Positions 8,102-16,647 of a DNA stretch of 64,000 bases are shown here, piece after piece. Each line of letters begins with the position of its first letter. The first letter of the stretch is position 1. The notes under the pieces were generated by a model. It was not told the DNA's origin. It saw nothing but the letters and a program-made list of their open reading frames with translations, and searched no databases. The translations under genes and the position numbers were made by a program. Source of the stretch: Bacillota bacterium (GTDB lineage: Bacteria; Bacillota; Negativicutes; Sporomusales; UBA7701). The stretch covers positions 372,001 to 436,000 of the forward strand of contig JAEZJM010000019.1 in assembly GCA_023415775.1 (NCBI GenBank). The letters are read 5' to 3'.

Positions 8102-8662
8102 ATGAGAAGGTTATTTACAGCTTTGCTGGTCGCGGCGGCGCTTATTATGCCCGCGGCGGCGGCCGCCGCGCCCCCAGGCGCCGACGGCAAGACGGCGCAG
8201 GCTGCCACGCTTGTGTACCGGAACGCCGACTACGGACTTGAGGCGCGATATCCTGCTTCGTGGAAGGCGGTCGAGGGGCTGATGGGGACCGCCGTAATCT
8301 TCGCTTCGCCGCTGGAGTCGAAGGAAGACAAGTTCAGCGAGAATGTGAATATTATCGTCGAGGATGTGTCGGCACAACCCGGACTGACGCTCGGGAAGTA
8401 CATAGAACGGGCCAAGGCCAAGCTGGCGGTGTTCATTACTGAGTACAGTCCGAAGGATAGCCGTGATTTAATTTTGTCCGGACAGCCGGCGAAGATGATC
8501 GAGTACACGGGTCGCCAGGGAGTATTTGACCTTCACATCCTGCAGGCGGTGACGCTGATAAACGGCAAAGCCTATGTGGTGACCTTCACCGCCGAGGAAG
8601 CCAACTATGAGCGGTATTTGCCGGACGCCAGGCGGATCATCGAATCAATTGCGATTAAATAG
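8102..8662 (+). CDS. PsbP/DcrB-like secreted protein (paralogue 2)
   Basis: 186 residues. ATG at 8102 behind AGGAGG. Signal peptide MRRLFTALLVAAALIMPAAAA with cleavage near AAA, then the same domain as in the preceding gene: YGLEARYPASW, AVIFASPLESKEDKF, NVNIIVEDVSAQPGL and YLPDARRIIESIAIK. It differs from its neighbour in being fully released rather than anchored. The following gene starts 18 bases after its stop, suggesting co-transcription. No catalytic residues are apparent; a ligand-binding or structural envelope role is inference. Confidence 0.8.
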   Translation: MRRLFTALLVAAALIMPAAAAAAPPGADGKTAQAATLVYRNADYGLEARYPASWKAVEGLMGTAVIFASPLESKEDKFSENVNIIVEDVSAQPGLTLGKYIERAKAKLAVFITEYSPKDSRDLILSGQPAKMIEYTGRQGVFDLHILQAVTLINGKAYVVTFTAEEANYERYLPDARRIIESIAIK

Positions 8663-8679
8663 GGCAGAGGGATACGACG

Positions 8680-9201
8680 ATGAATGAGCCGGCGGGAGAG
8701 ATTTTCCGCGAGGAGCAGCAGTTTCGCCAGCGGTGGCTGTGGCTGGTGAATTTGGCCACGGCCGGGATAGCCTGGTACGGGTTTGCGAGCCAGGTGGTCA
8801 TGGGGCGGCCGTTCGGCGATAACCCGGCTTCGGATGTGGTGCTGACGGTCATCTGGCTGGCGTTCGGCATCGGCATGCCGGTGTTTTTCCGCCTGCTGCG
8901 GCTGGTGACGGTTGTGAGCCCGGCGGGGGTGCATTTCCGGTTTGCGCCGTTCCATTTTGCGTACCGCGTGCTGCCGCCGGCGTATATCAGCGCATATGAG
9001 GCGCGGACCTACAGCCCGCTGATCGAGTACGGCGGCTGGGGCATCCGCTCGGGACGGGGCGGGGACGCTTACAATGTGAGCGGCGACCGGGGCGTGCAGT
9101 TCGTGCTTGAGGGTGGCAAGCGGATCCTGATCGGGACGCAGCGGGCGGAGGAATTCGTGGCGGCGCTGGACAGGGTAGTGCCGCGGCCGGTCGATAAGTG
9201 A
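8680..9201 (+). CDS. Membrane protein with two TM segments, PH-like tail (unknown function)
   Basis: 173 residues. Two hydrophobic stretches (about residues 22-42 and 51-73) form a hairpin, followed by a soluble domain starting VVSPAGVHFRFAPFHFAYRVLP with the strand pattern of bacterial PH-like membrane proteins (GVQFVLEGGKRILIGTQRAEEFVAAL is typical of such tails). ATG at 8680 follows AGGGATACGACG, a weak site. It is probably co-transcribed with the PsbP-like pair upstream and ends at a bidirectional terminator. No function can be assigned. Confidence 0.75.
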   Translation: MNEPAGEIFREEQQFRQRWLWLVNLATAGIAWYGFASQVVMGRPFGDNPASDVVLTVIWLAFGIGMPVFFRLLRLVTVVSPAGVHFRFAPFHFAYRVLPPAYISAYEARTYSPLIEYGGWGIRSGRGGDAYNVSGDRGVQFVLEGGKRILIGTQRAEEFVAALDRVVPRPVDK

Positions 9202-9210
9202 GTTGTAACG

Positions 9211-9246
9211 AAAAAAGCCTGAACCTTTGACGGTTCAGGCTTTTGT
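9211..9246. terminator. Bidirectional terminator between convergent genes
   Basis: AAAAAAGCCTGAACC and GGTTCAGGCTTTT, with an A run on one side and a T run on the other, serve both the 8680 gene and the opposing acyl-CoA ligase gene. Confidence 0.85.
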
Positions 9247-9256
9247 TTATGGTTGA

Positions 9257-10753
9257 CTAACCGACTTGTTCGGCGGCGCCGGCGACCCGGTCGCGGAGGA
9301 CGCGCTTCAATATCTTGCCGGTCTGGTTTTTGGGGAGGGCGTCGAGGACGATGTAGTCACGGGGGAGTTTGTAGGCGGCGAGGTTGGCGGCGAGGTATTC
9401 GCGTACGGCTTTTTTGTCGAGGGTGTGGCCTTCGGCGAGGACGAGGTAGGCCCGCACGGCCTGGCCGCGCAGTTCGTCGGGGACGCCGATGACGGCGGCT
9501 TCGGTGACGCCGGGGTAGGCGTAGAGCAGTTCTTCGATTTCGCGGGGGTAGACGTTTTCGCCGTTGGCGATGATGAGGTCTTTGAGCCGGTCGACGATGA
9601 AGAAGTAGCCTTCGGTGTCGCGGTAGGCGAGGTCGCCGGTGTGCAGCCAGCCGTCGCGCAGGGCGAGGGAGGTTTCGAGCGGCAGGTTGTAGTAGCCTTG
9701 CATGACGCTGGGGCCTTTGACGACGATTTCGCCGACGGCGCCGGGGGCGAGGGGCTCGCCTTTGGGGCCGACGACTTTGACGTCGAGGCCGGGCAGGGGT
9801 TTGCCGATGGAGTAATATTTGGTTTTGGCCGGCGGGTTGAGGGTGACGACGGGCGAGGCTTCGGAGAGGCCGTAGCCTTCGATGATGGGGACGCCGTGCC
9901 TTTCCTCGAACTGCCGGGCGATTTTTTCGGGGAGGGGGGCGCCGCCGGAGACGAAGATGCGCACGCCGGCGAGGTCGCCGGGTTCGCCGGCGCGGGCGAG
10001 GACGTTATACATGGGGGGCACGCCGTACATGACGGTGACGCGGTATTCTTTGATGGCGGCGATTGTTTCCTTGGGGGTGAAGCCGTCGAGGACGGTGACG
10101 GAGGCGCCGCAGAGAAGAGGGTTGAGGACGGCGCAGGTCCAGGCGAAGCAGTGGTACATGGGGAGGACGCAGAGGACGTTGTCGGCGGCGGTGACTGTCA
10201 GCGCTTCGCGGAAGGCGGCGGCGTTGCCGACGAGGTTGCCGTGGCTGAGGACGGCGCCTTTGGGGTTACCAGTGGTGCCGGAGGTGTAGATGATGGCGCA
10301 GTGGCTGTCGGCCCCAAGGCCGGCGTCGGCGTCGGGGGCGGGGGGGAAGGTTTCGGCGGCCAGCCGGGCCTTGACGGCGGGGATGACGTATTGGGCGAGG
10401 TCGCCCTGGTAGCCGCAGCGCTCAAGCTCGGCGCCGAGGTCGAGGGGTTCGGCGGTGATGAGGTGGCGGATGCGGGCGTCGTTGACGATGTAGGCGATTT
10501 CCCTGGCGGTGAGCTGGAAGTTGAGCGGTACGACGACGGCGCCCAGGCTGACGACGGCCAGGTAGCTGTAGACGAATTCGACTGCGTTGCGGGAGATGAG
10601 GCCGACATTGTCGCCGGCTGTGACGCCGCTGGCGTGGAGGAAGGCGCGGTATGCCGCGACTTGGGCGCGGAGCTGTTTATAGGTAGGGTTTTCTTTGCCG
10701 TAGAATGCTACGGTGTCGTCCGTTCCCCTGGAGATCAGTTGGTGAACAAGCAT
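9257..10753 (-). CDS. Long-chain acyl-CoA ligase (AMP-forming)
   Basis: 498 residues, normal size for the adenylate-forming acyl-CoA synthetase family, which activates a carboxylate with ATP to an acyl-AMP and then to the CoA thioester. Motifs: P-loop YTSGTTGNPKGA (about residue 157), the EGYGLSEASPVV motif, GWLHTGD, the hinge VDRLKDLIIANGENVYP and the C-terminal catalytic lysine in NQTGKILKRVL. There is no signal peptide, so it is cytosolic. It stands alone on the minus strand. Sequence alone cannot settle whether the substrate is a fatty acid or an aromatic acid; the overall pattern (LPMYHCFAW) is closest to fatty acyl-CoA ligases. Confidence 0.9.
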   Translation of the reverse strand: MLVHQLISRGTDDTVAFYGKENPTYKQLRAQVAAYRAFLHASGVTAGDNVGLISRNAVEFVYSYLAVVSLGAVVVPLNFQLTAREIAYIVNDARIRHLITAEPLDLGAELERCGYQGDLAQYVIPAVKARLAAETFPPAPDADAGLGADSHCAIIYTSGTTGNPKGAVLSHGNLVGNAAAFREALTVTAADNVLCVLPMYHCFAWTCAVLNPLLCGASVTVLDGFTPKETIAAIKEYRVTVMYGVPPMYNVLARAGEPGDLAGVRIFVSGGAPLPEKIARQFEERHGVPIIEGYGLSEASPVVTLNPPAKTKYYSIGKPLPGLDVKVVGPKGEPLAPGAVGEIVVKGPSVMQGYYNLPLETSLALRDGWLHTGDLAYRDTEGYFFIVDRLKDLIIANGENVYPREIEELLYAYPGVTEAAVIGVPDELRGQAVRAYLVLAEGHTLDKKAVREYLAANLAAYKLPRDYIVLDALPKNQTGKILKRVLRDRVAGAAEQVG

Positions 10754-10928
10754 CGTAAACCCCTTTCTGTTTTTGCAACAAACGTATGTGGGTATTTTAT
10801 CTTATTATGCCGGATTTGTCACGCGATGTATTTGGAGCATTTTTTTCGGGAGCGGGGGCGGGGGGACAGAAAGGAAATCCCTATTTTTAGTCGAATTAGA
10901 TGGCAAAAGATGTGAGGGGGTTTTTGAC

Positions 10929-11519
10929 GTGGCCAAGTACGACGAGCAGCTTTCTTATCTGCAGAAGCCCGACGCGGCGGAGGTGCCGCCTGAGTTGCAG
11001 GAGGTTTTCGACAAGTTTACCGATTTTCAGGAGAAGAACTGGGGGTTCATCAATAATCTGTTCAAGGTGCTGCCGCTCAATGCGCTCCAGTACAAGGGTT
11101 TTCTGGATTTCAAGGCGTCGCTTTTTACGCCGGAGACGTGCTATCTTTCAAACGCCGACAAGGAGATGATGGGGCTGGTGGTGTCGGCGACGAATAACTG
11201 CGCGTATTGCCTGACGACGCACACCGACGCGCTGCGCGGGATGGTGGACGACCCGGCCTGGGTGGATACACTGAGCTACAATTACCGGTCGGCGAAGCTG
11301 ACGCCGAAGCAGCGGGCGCTGTGCGATTACGCGTTTTTCGTGACCGCGTATCCGCGGGAGATCGACACCGATCAGGTTGACAAGCTGCGGGCGGTGGGCT
11401 TCAACGACCACGAGGTCCTGGAGGCGGCGTTCGTGGCGGGGTTCTTCAACTACACGAACCGCTGGGTGAGCACGATCAAGCCGCTGGCCAACCGCGGCCA
11501 TTTCAGCCATAACCGTTAG
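10929..11519 (+). CDS. AhpD-like carboxymuconolactone decarboxylase-fold peroxidase-related protein
   Basis: 196 residues. GTG at 10929 is preceded by GAGGGGG at a suitable distance and begins VAKYDEQLSYLQ. The carboxymuconolactone-decarboxylase fold is shown by the redox motif CAYCLTTH (CxxC-x3-H, about residue 95) and by the helical C-terminal half ending FNYTNRWVSTIKPLAN. Such uncharacterised peroxidase-related enzymes use the two cysteines to reduce peroxides. The next gene (RidA) starts 13 bases downstream, so the two form a small stress-type operon. Confidence 0.85.
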   Translation: MAKYDEQLSYLQKPDAAEVPPELQEVFDKFTDFQEKNWGFINNLFKVLPLNALQYKGFLDFKASLFTPETCYLSNADKEMMGLVVSATNNCAYCLTTHTDALRGMVDDPAWVDTLSYNYRSAKLTPKQRALCDYAFFVTAYPREIDTDQVDKLRAVGFNDHEVLEAAFVAGFFNYTNRWVSTIKPLANRGHFSHNR

Positions 11520-11532
11520 GAGGAGGATGCAT

Positions 11533-11913
11533 ATGACAAGGATAGCTTTCAGCGCGGCGGGAGCCGCGACGGTGGGGCCGTATTCGCACGCGGTGGCGGC
11601 CGGCGAGCTTGTTTATCTTTCGGGGCAGACGCCGCTCGATCCCAAGACGGGCAAGCTGGTGACGGGCGACGTGGGCGCCCAGACGGCGCAGTGTTTCGAG
11701 AATCTGACCAATGTGCTGGCGGCGGCCGGGCTGACGCTGGACGATGTTGTGAAGGTGAACGTTTTCCTGACCGATATCGGCGATTTTGCGGCGATGAACG
11801 CGGTGTACGCTACGAAGTTCGCGGCGCCTTATCCGGCGCGGTCGACGGTCGGGGTGGCGGCGCTGCCGCTGGGGGCGCGGGTGGAGATCGAGATGATCGC
11901 CCGCCGGGGTTAA
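11533..11913 (+). CDS. ridA: RidA family enamine/imine deaminase
   Basis: 126 residues. RidA proteins hydrolyse reactive 2-aminoacrylate and related imines to 2-oxo acids. Motifs: VGPYSHAV near the start, VYLSGQTPLDP, the CFENLTNVLAAAGLTLDDVVK block, VNVFLTDIGDFAAMN, PARSTVGVAALP (with the catalytic-site arginine) and the closing VEIEMIA. ATG at 11533 was preferred to 11527 because AGGAGGAGG ends at 11527. It is co-transcribed with the AhpD-like gene. Confidence 0.93.
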   Translation: MTRIAFSAAGAATVGPYSHAVAAGELVYLSGQTPLDPKTGKLVTGDVGAQTAQCFENLTNVLAAAGLTLDDVVKVNVFLTDIGDFAAMNAVYATKFAAPYPARSTVGVAALPLGARVEIEMIARRG

Positions 11914-11999
11914 AGTACGTCCAATTAGGCAGGACATTCCGCGCCGGCCGAGAAAAGAAAACATGGCAGCAATATACGGGTTAGGAGCTGGCGCGGTAA

Positions 12000-13346
12000 A
12001 TGGGACAAGATAAAGAACAGGGCTGCTGGCAGGCGCGGGTGCGTGCGCTGGAGCGGCGGCGGTGGCTGGTATGGGCGCCGGTGGCGCTGGCTTTTTTGGC
12101 GGCGTATTTCCACCGGACGGCGACCGGCGTGGTGGCCGACAGCCTGATGCGCGATTTCGCGATCGAACGGGCGGCCGAGCTGGGGGTCCTGTCGTCGATT
12201 TATTTTTATACGTACGCGGCGATGCAGGTGCCGGCCGGTATCCTGGCCGATTTTTGGGGGCCGCGGCGGTCGATAACGCTGGCGCTGGTGATCGCGACGG
12301 GCGGGGCGGTGCTGTTTGGGGCGAGCGAGAGTATGACAGCCCTGTACGCCGGCCGCTTTTTGTCGAGCATGGGCGTCGGGCTGCTGTTCATCAATCTGGT
12401 CAAGATCCACGCCGAGTGGTTCCGGCTGCGGGAGTTTGGCACAATGGGCGGCTGGACGGTGTTGGTGGGCAACTCCGGGTCGCTATTGGCGGCGACGCCG
12501 CTGGCGTTCGTGGTAGAGGCGTTCGACTGGCGGGCGGCGTTTTATGTCATCGCCGCTTATTCGCTGGTGATGGCGGCGGTATGCTGGCTGGCCATCCGCG
12601 ACCGCCCGGCCGACGTGGGGCTGCCGTCGATCGGGGCGGTGGAGGAGCGCGAGAGCGGGGCGCCGGTGGCGACGATTACCGCCCGGGACAGTGTGGCCGC
12701 GTGCATCCGGGCGGTGCTGAGCAATCGCTATACCTGGCCGCCTTTTTTGGCGGCGGTCGCGGTGTACGGGGTGTTCATGTCGTTCCTCGGCGTGTGGGGC
12801 GTGCCGTATTTCATGCAGGTGTACGGCATGTCGCGGGTCGAGGCGTCAAACCTGATGCTGTTGATAGTGGCCGGCAACATGATCGGCGGGCCGGTGGTCG
12901 GCCTCCTTTCGGACCGGCTCGGGTACAGGCGGCTGCCGTTCACCGTGGCGGCCGCGTTTTTCCTGGCGGTGTGGCTGACGCTGACGGTGTGGAACGGCGG
13001 CAAGCCGCCCGTCTGGGCCGTTTATCCCATCGCCCTGGCGATCGGTCTGGGGGTGTCGGGGATCACGATCTCGGTGGCCTGCGTGCGCGAGGTCAATCTG
13101 CCGCATATGACCGGTATCGCGGCCGGGTTCACCAATTCGGGACCGTTCGTGGGCGCGGCGCTGATGCAGCCGATTTTCGGCTGGGTGCTTGATCTGCACT
13201 GGCAGGGGGCGGTCGAGAACGGGGTGAAGGTTTATCCGGGAGAAGCCTGGCAGAGCGCGTTCTGGTTGTGCGCGGCGGCGCTGGCCGTGGGGCTGGCGTT
13301 GACGCTGCTGATCAAGGAGACGCGCTGTAGAGCTAGAGTCGAGTAA
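12000..13346 (+). CDS. MFS transporter
   Basis: 448 residues with about 12 membrane segments in two six-helix halves. The GILADFWGPRRS loop between helices 2 and 3 fits the MFS D-x3-G-x-R/K-x-R motif, and a matching VGLLSDRLGYRRLP loop is found in the second half. The start FHRTATGVVADSLMRDF is typical of the anion:cation symporter and sugar-phosphate-type MFS branch. No neighbouring gene indicates the substrate. ATG at 12000 has an AGGAG about 12 bases upstream. Confidence 0.9.
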   Translation: MGQDKEQGCWQARVRALERRRWLVWAPVALAFLAAYFHRTATGVVADSLMRDFAIERAAELGVLSSIYFYTYAAMQVPAGILADFWGPRRSITLALVIATGGAVLFGASESMTALYAGRFLSSMGVGLLFINLVKIHAEWFRLREFGTMGGWTVLVGNSGSLLAATPLAFVVEAFDWRAAFYVIAAYSLVMAAVCWLAIRDRPADVGLPSIGAVEERESGAPVATITARDSVAACIRAVLSNRYTWPPFLAAVAVYGVFMSFLGVWGVPYFMQVYGMSRVEASNLMLLIVAGNMIGGPVVGLLSDRLGYRRLPFTVAAAFFLAVWLTLTVWNGGKPPVWAVYPIALAIGLGVSGITISVACVREVNLPHMTGIAAGFTNSGPFVGAALMQPIFGWVLDLHWQGAVENGVKVYPGEAWQSAFWLCAAALAVGLALTLLIKETRCRARVE

Positions 13347-13393
13347 AAGGGGATTGGAGCATTTTAGCGCAATCCCGGCAATTCAAAGAGACG

Positions 13394-13440
13394 AAAAAGA
13401 GACCGTCCGGCGCGGAAGGCACCGGGGCGGTCTCTTGTTT
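13394..13440. terminator. Bidirectional terminator between MFS and OsmC genes
   Basis: AAAAAGAGACCG ... CGGTCTCTTGTTT with a long loop separates two convergent genes. Confidence 0.7.
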
Positions 13441-13449
13441 GTGTGTGGA

Positions 13450-13860
13450 TCAGGTGCGGTATTTGAAGGTGATGGTTTTTTTCATGTCGGGGTGGAGGCT
13501 GTTGAATACCGGGCATTCTTTGGCGGTGAGTTCGATGATCTTTTTCTGTTTGGGGCTGTAGTTGTCGTGCGGCATGGTGAATTCGCTGACAAGTTCGACG
13601 ATGCGGCGCGGGTCGGTGCCCATGACTTTGGTGGTCTGGACTTCGGCGCCTTCGATGGAGAAGCCGTGGGTTTGGGCGGCGATGCCCATGATGGTGAGGA
13701 CGCAGCAGCCGAAGGCGGTGGCGACGAGGTCGGTGGGGGAGAAGGCTTCGCCGCGGCCTTGGTTGTCGACGGGAGCGTCGGTGATGAGTTTGTTGCCCGA
13801 TTGGACGTGGATGGATTCGGTGCGCAGGCTGCCAAGGTATTTGGTCGTTACGGTTGCCAT
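13450..13860 (-). CDS. OsmC family peroxiredoxin-like protein
   Basis: 136 residues. OsmC/Ohr-fold proteins reduce hydroperoxides with two cysteines, which are present here in FGCCVLTIMG (about residue 52) and AKECPVFNSL (about residue 115). Other landmarks: FSPTDLVATAFG and the C-terminal ITFKYRT. The ATG at 13860 (MATVTTKYLG) fits the family N-terminus and follows GAAGGGG on the minus strand; a longer frame to 13905 lacks such a site. It is a single gene facing the MFS gene. Confidence 0.9.
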   Translation of the reverse strand: MATVTTKYLGSLRTESIHVQSGNKLITDAPVDNQGRGEAFSPTDLVATAFGCCVLTIMGIAAQTHGFSIEGAEVQTTKVMGTDPRRIVELVSEFTMPHDNYSPKQKKIIELTAKECPVFNSLHPDMKKTITFKYRT

Positions 13861-14035
13861 TATAAGACCCCTTCCGGATGTTTTTTTCACTGTGGATATA
13901 TTCAAGCAGCGGGCGGAAATTTCCTTTTTCCGGCGGGCAAATTACCCCGTGCCCAGGCGGGGGAGGCTGGCAGGAGGGAAAAAGGAAAAATAGGACAAAA
14001 GACCCAGTATATTCAGACTAAAGTACTAAAAAAGC

Positions 14036-14064
14036 TTGCCAACTACAAGAAAACACGCTAATAT
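14036..14064 (+). promoter_or_regulatory. Sigma-A-type promoter upstream of the second c-di-GMP riboswitch
   Basis: TTGCCA, 17-base spacer, TAATAT, with transcription expected near 14071. A second weaker candidate (TTGAAT - 17 - TATAGC) overlaps the leader at about 14084-14112. Confidence 0.65.
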
Positions 14065-14108
14065 TAAGTAAATAGTATGAATTTTGAATAATATTGTCGA
14101 AAACATTA

Positions 14109-14184
14109 TAGCAGCAAACCTGCCGAAAGGCAGGGACGCAAAGCCATGGGTCTAAGGACGGGTGTCTATGACTGCCAGGTTGCC
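14109..14184 (+). ncRNA. Cyclic di-GMP-I (GEMM) riboswitch, copy 2
   Basis: A near-consensus class I c-di-GMP aptamer: GCAAACC, the P2 hairpin CTGCCGAAAGGCAG, GGACGCAAAGCCATGGGTC, TAAGGA and TATGACTGCCAGGTTGCC. About 30 bases later GGCAGTCTTT can pair with GACTGCC of P3, a terminator-like alternative fold in the same position as in copy 1. It leads into two very small genes (14304 and 14532) before uvrC. Confidence 0.95.
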
Positions 14185-14303
14185 TATTCGCTGAGGCGAA
14201 TTGTTATATCCGCGGCAGTCTTTGGTACGACTGGCGCTATTTTTATGGGCCGGGTGCCCAGCCATGATGCGGGGCGCGACCGGCCGGCGGAGGGGGAGAA
14301 GCG

Positions 14304-14462
14304 ATGCCGGACTTGGATTTCGCGTATTTGCTCGCCGCTGGGGGGATTATCGTGGTTATGCTGGCCGCGTATGTTTTTGCGACGGTGTCGGAGCCGAAGA
14401 GTTTTTTCCGGCGCCCGGTCGGTCAGGTTCAGGTCAGGGATTTGCGCAAGCTCAAAAGCTGA
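14304..14462 (+). CDS. 52-residue single-span membrane protein under c-di-GMP control
   Basis: Small gene: ATG at 14304 behind GGAGGGGGAGAAG, ending TGA at 14462. The peptide starts MPDLDFAYLLAAGGIIVVML, one transmembrane helix at about residues 8-28, followed by a basic tail (FFRRPVGQVQVRDLRKLKS). It lies directly after the c-di-GMP riboswitch and its terminator-like hairpin, and is followed by another tiny gene after 69 bases. I do not recognise a family. The strong ribosome-binding site and the position argue that it is real. Confidence 0.65.
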   Translation: MPDLDFAYLLAAGGIIVVMLAAYVFATVSEPKSFFRRPVGQVQVRDLRKLKS

Positions 14463-14531
14463 TAAGGCCGCGAGGAAAGGTTTGGCGGCGTGTTGGCCGG
14501 TAGTTGCGGAATATGGGAAAGGAGGTGCGCC

Positions 14532-14702
14532 ATGAAGAAGATGACTGTTAATGAGTTGACGCCGGGGTTGGTAGTGGGACGCGAGGTGGTTTCCCGCGAG
14601 GGAATCGTTCTTCTCGAAAAGGGGGGGCGGTTGACACAGGCGCATATCGCCTGCCTCCTTCGCCGCGAGGTGCAGTTTGTTTATATCGAAGAACAGGAAT
14701 GA
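14532..14702 (+). CDS. 56-residue protein resembling the N-terminal segment of HD-GYP proteins
   Basis: ATG at 14532 follows AAAGGAGGTGCGCC, a near-perfect ribosome-binding site. The peptide begins MKKMTVNELTPGLVVGREVV and continues with SREGIVLLEKGGRLT and VQFVYIEEQE. The pattern LxPGxVxxxxVxxxxGxxLLxxGxxLT...I is that of the short beta domain that precedes HD-GYP c-di-GMP phosphodiesterases, but no HD-GYP domain follows. As it is controlled by a c-di-GMP riboswitch, a stand-alone regulatory or adaptor domain in the same signalling network is a reasonable inference. Confidence 0.8.
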   Translation: MKKMTVNELTPGLVVGREVVSREGIVLLEKGGRLTQAHIACLLRREVQFVYIEEQE

Positions 14703-14723
14703 AGGCATCGGATAGTGTTGTTG

Positions 14724-14752
14724 CGGCCGGCGAAAAGCCGGCCGTTTGCTTT
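14724..14752 (+). terminator. Terminator closing the riboswitch unit
   Basis: CGGCCGGC GAAAA GCCGGCCG followed by TTTGCTTTT. Confidence 0.75.
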
Positions 14753-14838
14753 TCGGGCGGGCGGCGGGCGGATGGGTTGGCGCGGGGCGGGTCGGCTTGC
14801 TATAATACAAGTACGATGTTCCGCACAGGAGGGTATCG

Positions 14839-16647
14839 ATGGTGAGCGAGCTGACGGAAAAACTGAGCCATCTGCCGGATAAGCCGGGCGTTTACCTGAT
14901 GAAGGATGCGAGCGGCCGGATCATCTATGTCGGTAAGGCGGTCAACCTGAAGAACAGGGTGCGCTCTTATTTCCAGACCAGCCGCGCTCATTCGCCGAAG
15001 ACGGTGGCGCTGGTGGCCCGCATCGCCGATCTGGAGTTTATCGTGACGGCGTCGGAGATCGAGGCGCTGATCCTGGAATGCAACCTGATAAAGAAGCACC
15101 GCCCGAAGTACAATATCAGCCTGCGGGACGACAAGAGTTTCCCGTATGTGAAGGTGACGGTGAACGAGCCGTATCCCCAGGTTTATGTGACGCGGCGGGT
15201 GGTAAAAGACGGGGCGCGCTATTTCGGCCCTTATACCGACGCCGGGGCGATCCATGCGACGATCGCCCTGCTGCGCCGCCTGTTCCCGCTGCGTACCTGC
15301 CGCAAGCTGGACGCGCCCCGGCCGTGCCTGCAGCACCATATCAAGCGCTGCCTGGCGCCTTGCGCCGGCAAGGTGGACGAGAAGACGTACGGGGAGATGA
15401 TCCGGGCGGTGCTGCTGCTGCTGGAGGGCCGCTCGGACGATGTGGTGAAGGAACTGAGGCGGCGCATGGCCGAGGCGGCCGCGAACCTGGAGTTCGAGCG
15501 GGCCGCCCGCCTGCGCGACCAGGTAGCAGCGGTGGAGAAGGTGGTGGAGAAGCAGAATATCGTGACCGGCGCGGGCGATCAGGACGCGGTCGGTCTGGCG
15601 CGTTCGGCGGCCGGCACGTGCGCCCAGGTGTTCTTTATCCGCAGCGGCAAGCTGGTGGGGCGGGAACATTTCCTGCTGACCGGCGGCGAGGACGAGGAGG
15701 ACGCCGCGGCGCTGGCGGCGTTTGTGAAGCAGTATTACAGCCAGGCGGCGTTTATCCCGCGCGAGGTGCTGCTGCCGGAGCCGCTGCCCGAGCAGGAGCT
15801 GCTGGCCGAGTGGCTGAGCGGCCTGAAGGGCGGCCGGGTGAGGGTGGAGACGCCCAAGCGCGGCACGAAGCGCGATCTGGTGACGATGGCCGCCGACAAC
15901 GCGGCGGTGGTGCTGGCGGAGCAGGCGGCCCGCCTGGCGGCCGACGCGGGACGGACGGCCGGGGCGGTGGCGGAGCTGGCGGAGTATCTCGGCCTATCGG
16001 CCCCGCCGGCGCGGATCGAGTGTTTCGATATTTCCCACATCCAGGGGGCGGAGACGGTGGCGTCGATGGTGGTGTTCGAGGACGGCGCGGCCAACAAGGA
16101 CGAGTACCGCCGCTACAAGCTGAAGACGGTGGAGGGCAAGCCGGACGATTTCCGCTCGATGGCGGAGGTGGTGGGGCGGCGTTTCCGGGGGGCGGAGGGA
16201 CTGCTGCCCGATCTGGTGATCATCGACGGCGGCAAGGGGCAGCTGAGCGCCGCCCTGGCGGTTATCCGCGAGCTGGGTGTCACTGTGCCGGTTGTGGGGC
16301 TGGCGAAGGAGTTCGAACATATCTTTCGCGAGGGGGAGAGCGAGCCGCTCATCCTGCCGCGCAGTTCCCAGGCGCTTTTTTTGGTGCAGCGCATCCGCGA
16401 CGAGGCCCACCGCTTCGCGATAACCTACCACCGCAAGCTGCGGGCTCGCCGCAATCTCGTGTCGGTGCTCGACCATGTGCCGGGCATCGGCCCGGCGCGC
16501 CGCAAGGCGCTGTGGGAGCATTTCGGCAGCCTGGCGAAGATCAGGGCGGCGACGGTGGAGGAGCTGGCGGCGGCGCCGGGGATGACGCGGCCGACGGCCG
16601 AGGCGGTGTACGCCTTTTTCCAGCGCCGGGAGGGGAAAGATGGCTGA
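14839..16647 (+). CDS. uvrC: UvrC excinuclease subunit C
   Basis: 602 residues, full length. It makes both incisions in nucleotide excision repair. Domain order: GIY-YIG nuclease (GVYLMKDASGRIIYVGKA, residues 17-34, with the long NLIKKHRPKYNISLRDDKS segment), a cysteine-containing region, the UvrB-binding UVR motif (MAEAAANLEFERAARLRDQV, about 210), the RNase H-like endonuclease domain (RIECFDISHIQG, about 393) and the C-terminal tandem helix-hairpin-helix (VPGIGPARRKAL and APGMTRPTAEAV). ATG at 14839 follows AGGAGGG. The stop overlaps the mobA start by 8 bases. Confidence 0.98.
   Translation: MVSELTEKLSHLPDKPGVYLMKDASGRIIYVGKAVNLKNRVRSYFQTSRAHSPKTVALVARIADLEFIVTASEIEALILECNLIKKHRPKYNISLRDDKSFPYVKVTVNEPYPQVYVTRRVVKDGARYFGPYTDAGAIHATIALLRRLFPLRTCRKLDAPRPCLQHHIKRCLAPCAGKVDEKTYGEMIRAVLLLLEGRSDDVVKELRRRMAEAAANLEFERAARLRDQVAAVEKVVEKQNIVTGAGDQDAVGLARSAAGTCAQVFFIRSGKLVGREHFLLTGGEDEEDAAALAAFVKQYYSQAAFIPREVLLPEPLPEQELLAEWLSGLKGGRVRVETPKRGTKRDLVTMAADNAAVVLAEQAARLAADAGRTAGAVAELAEYLGLSAPPARIECFDISHIQGAETVASMVVFEDGAANKDEYRRYKLKTVEGKPDDFRSMAEVVGRRFRGAEGLLPDLVIIDGGKGQLSAALAVIRELGVTVPVVGLAKEFEHIFREGESEPLILPRSSQALFLVQRIRDEAHRFAITYHRKLRARRNLVSVLDHVPGIGPARRKALWEHFGSLAKIRAATVEELAAAPGMTRPTAEAVYAFFQRREGKDG

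Noticed and set aside
9266..10915. Very long open frame (549 codons) opposite the acyl-CoA ligase gene
   Set aside because: It is antisense to a gene with all family motifs; the translation is a glycine/aspartate/valine-rich shadow caused by GC-rich third positions.
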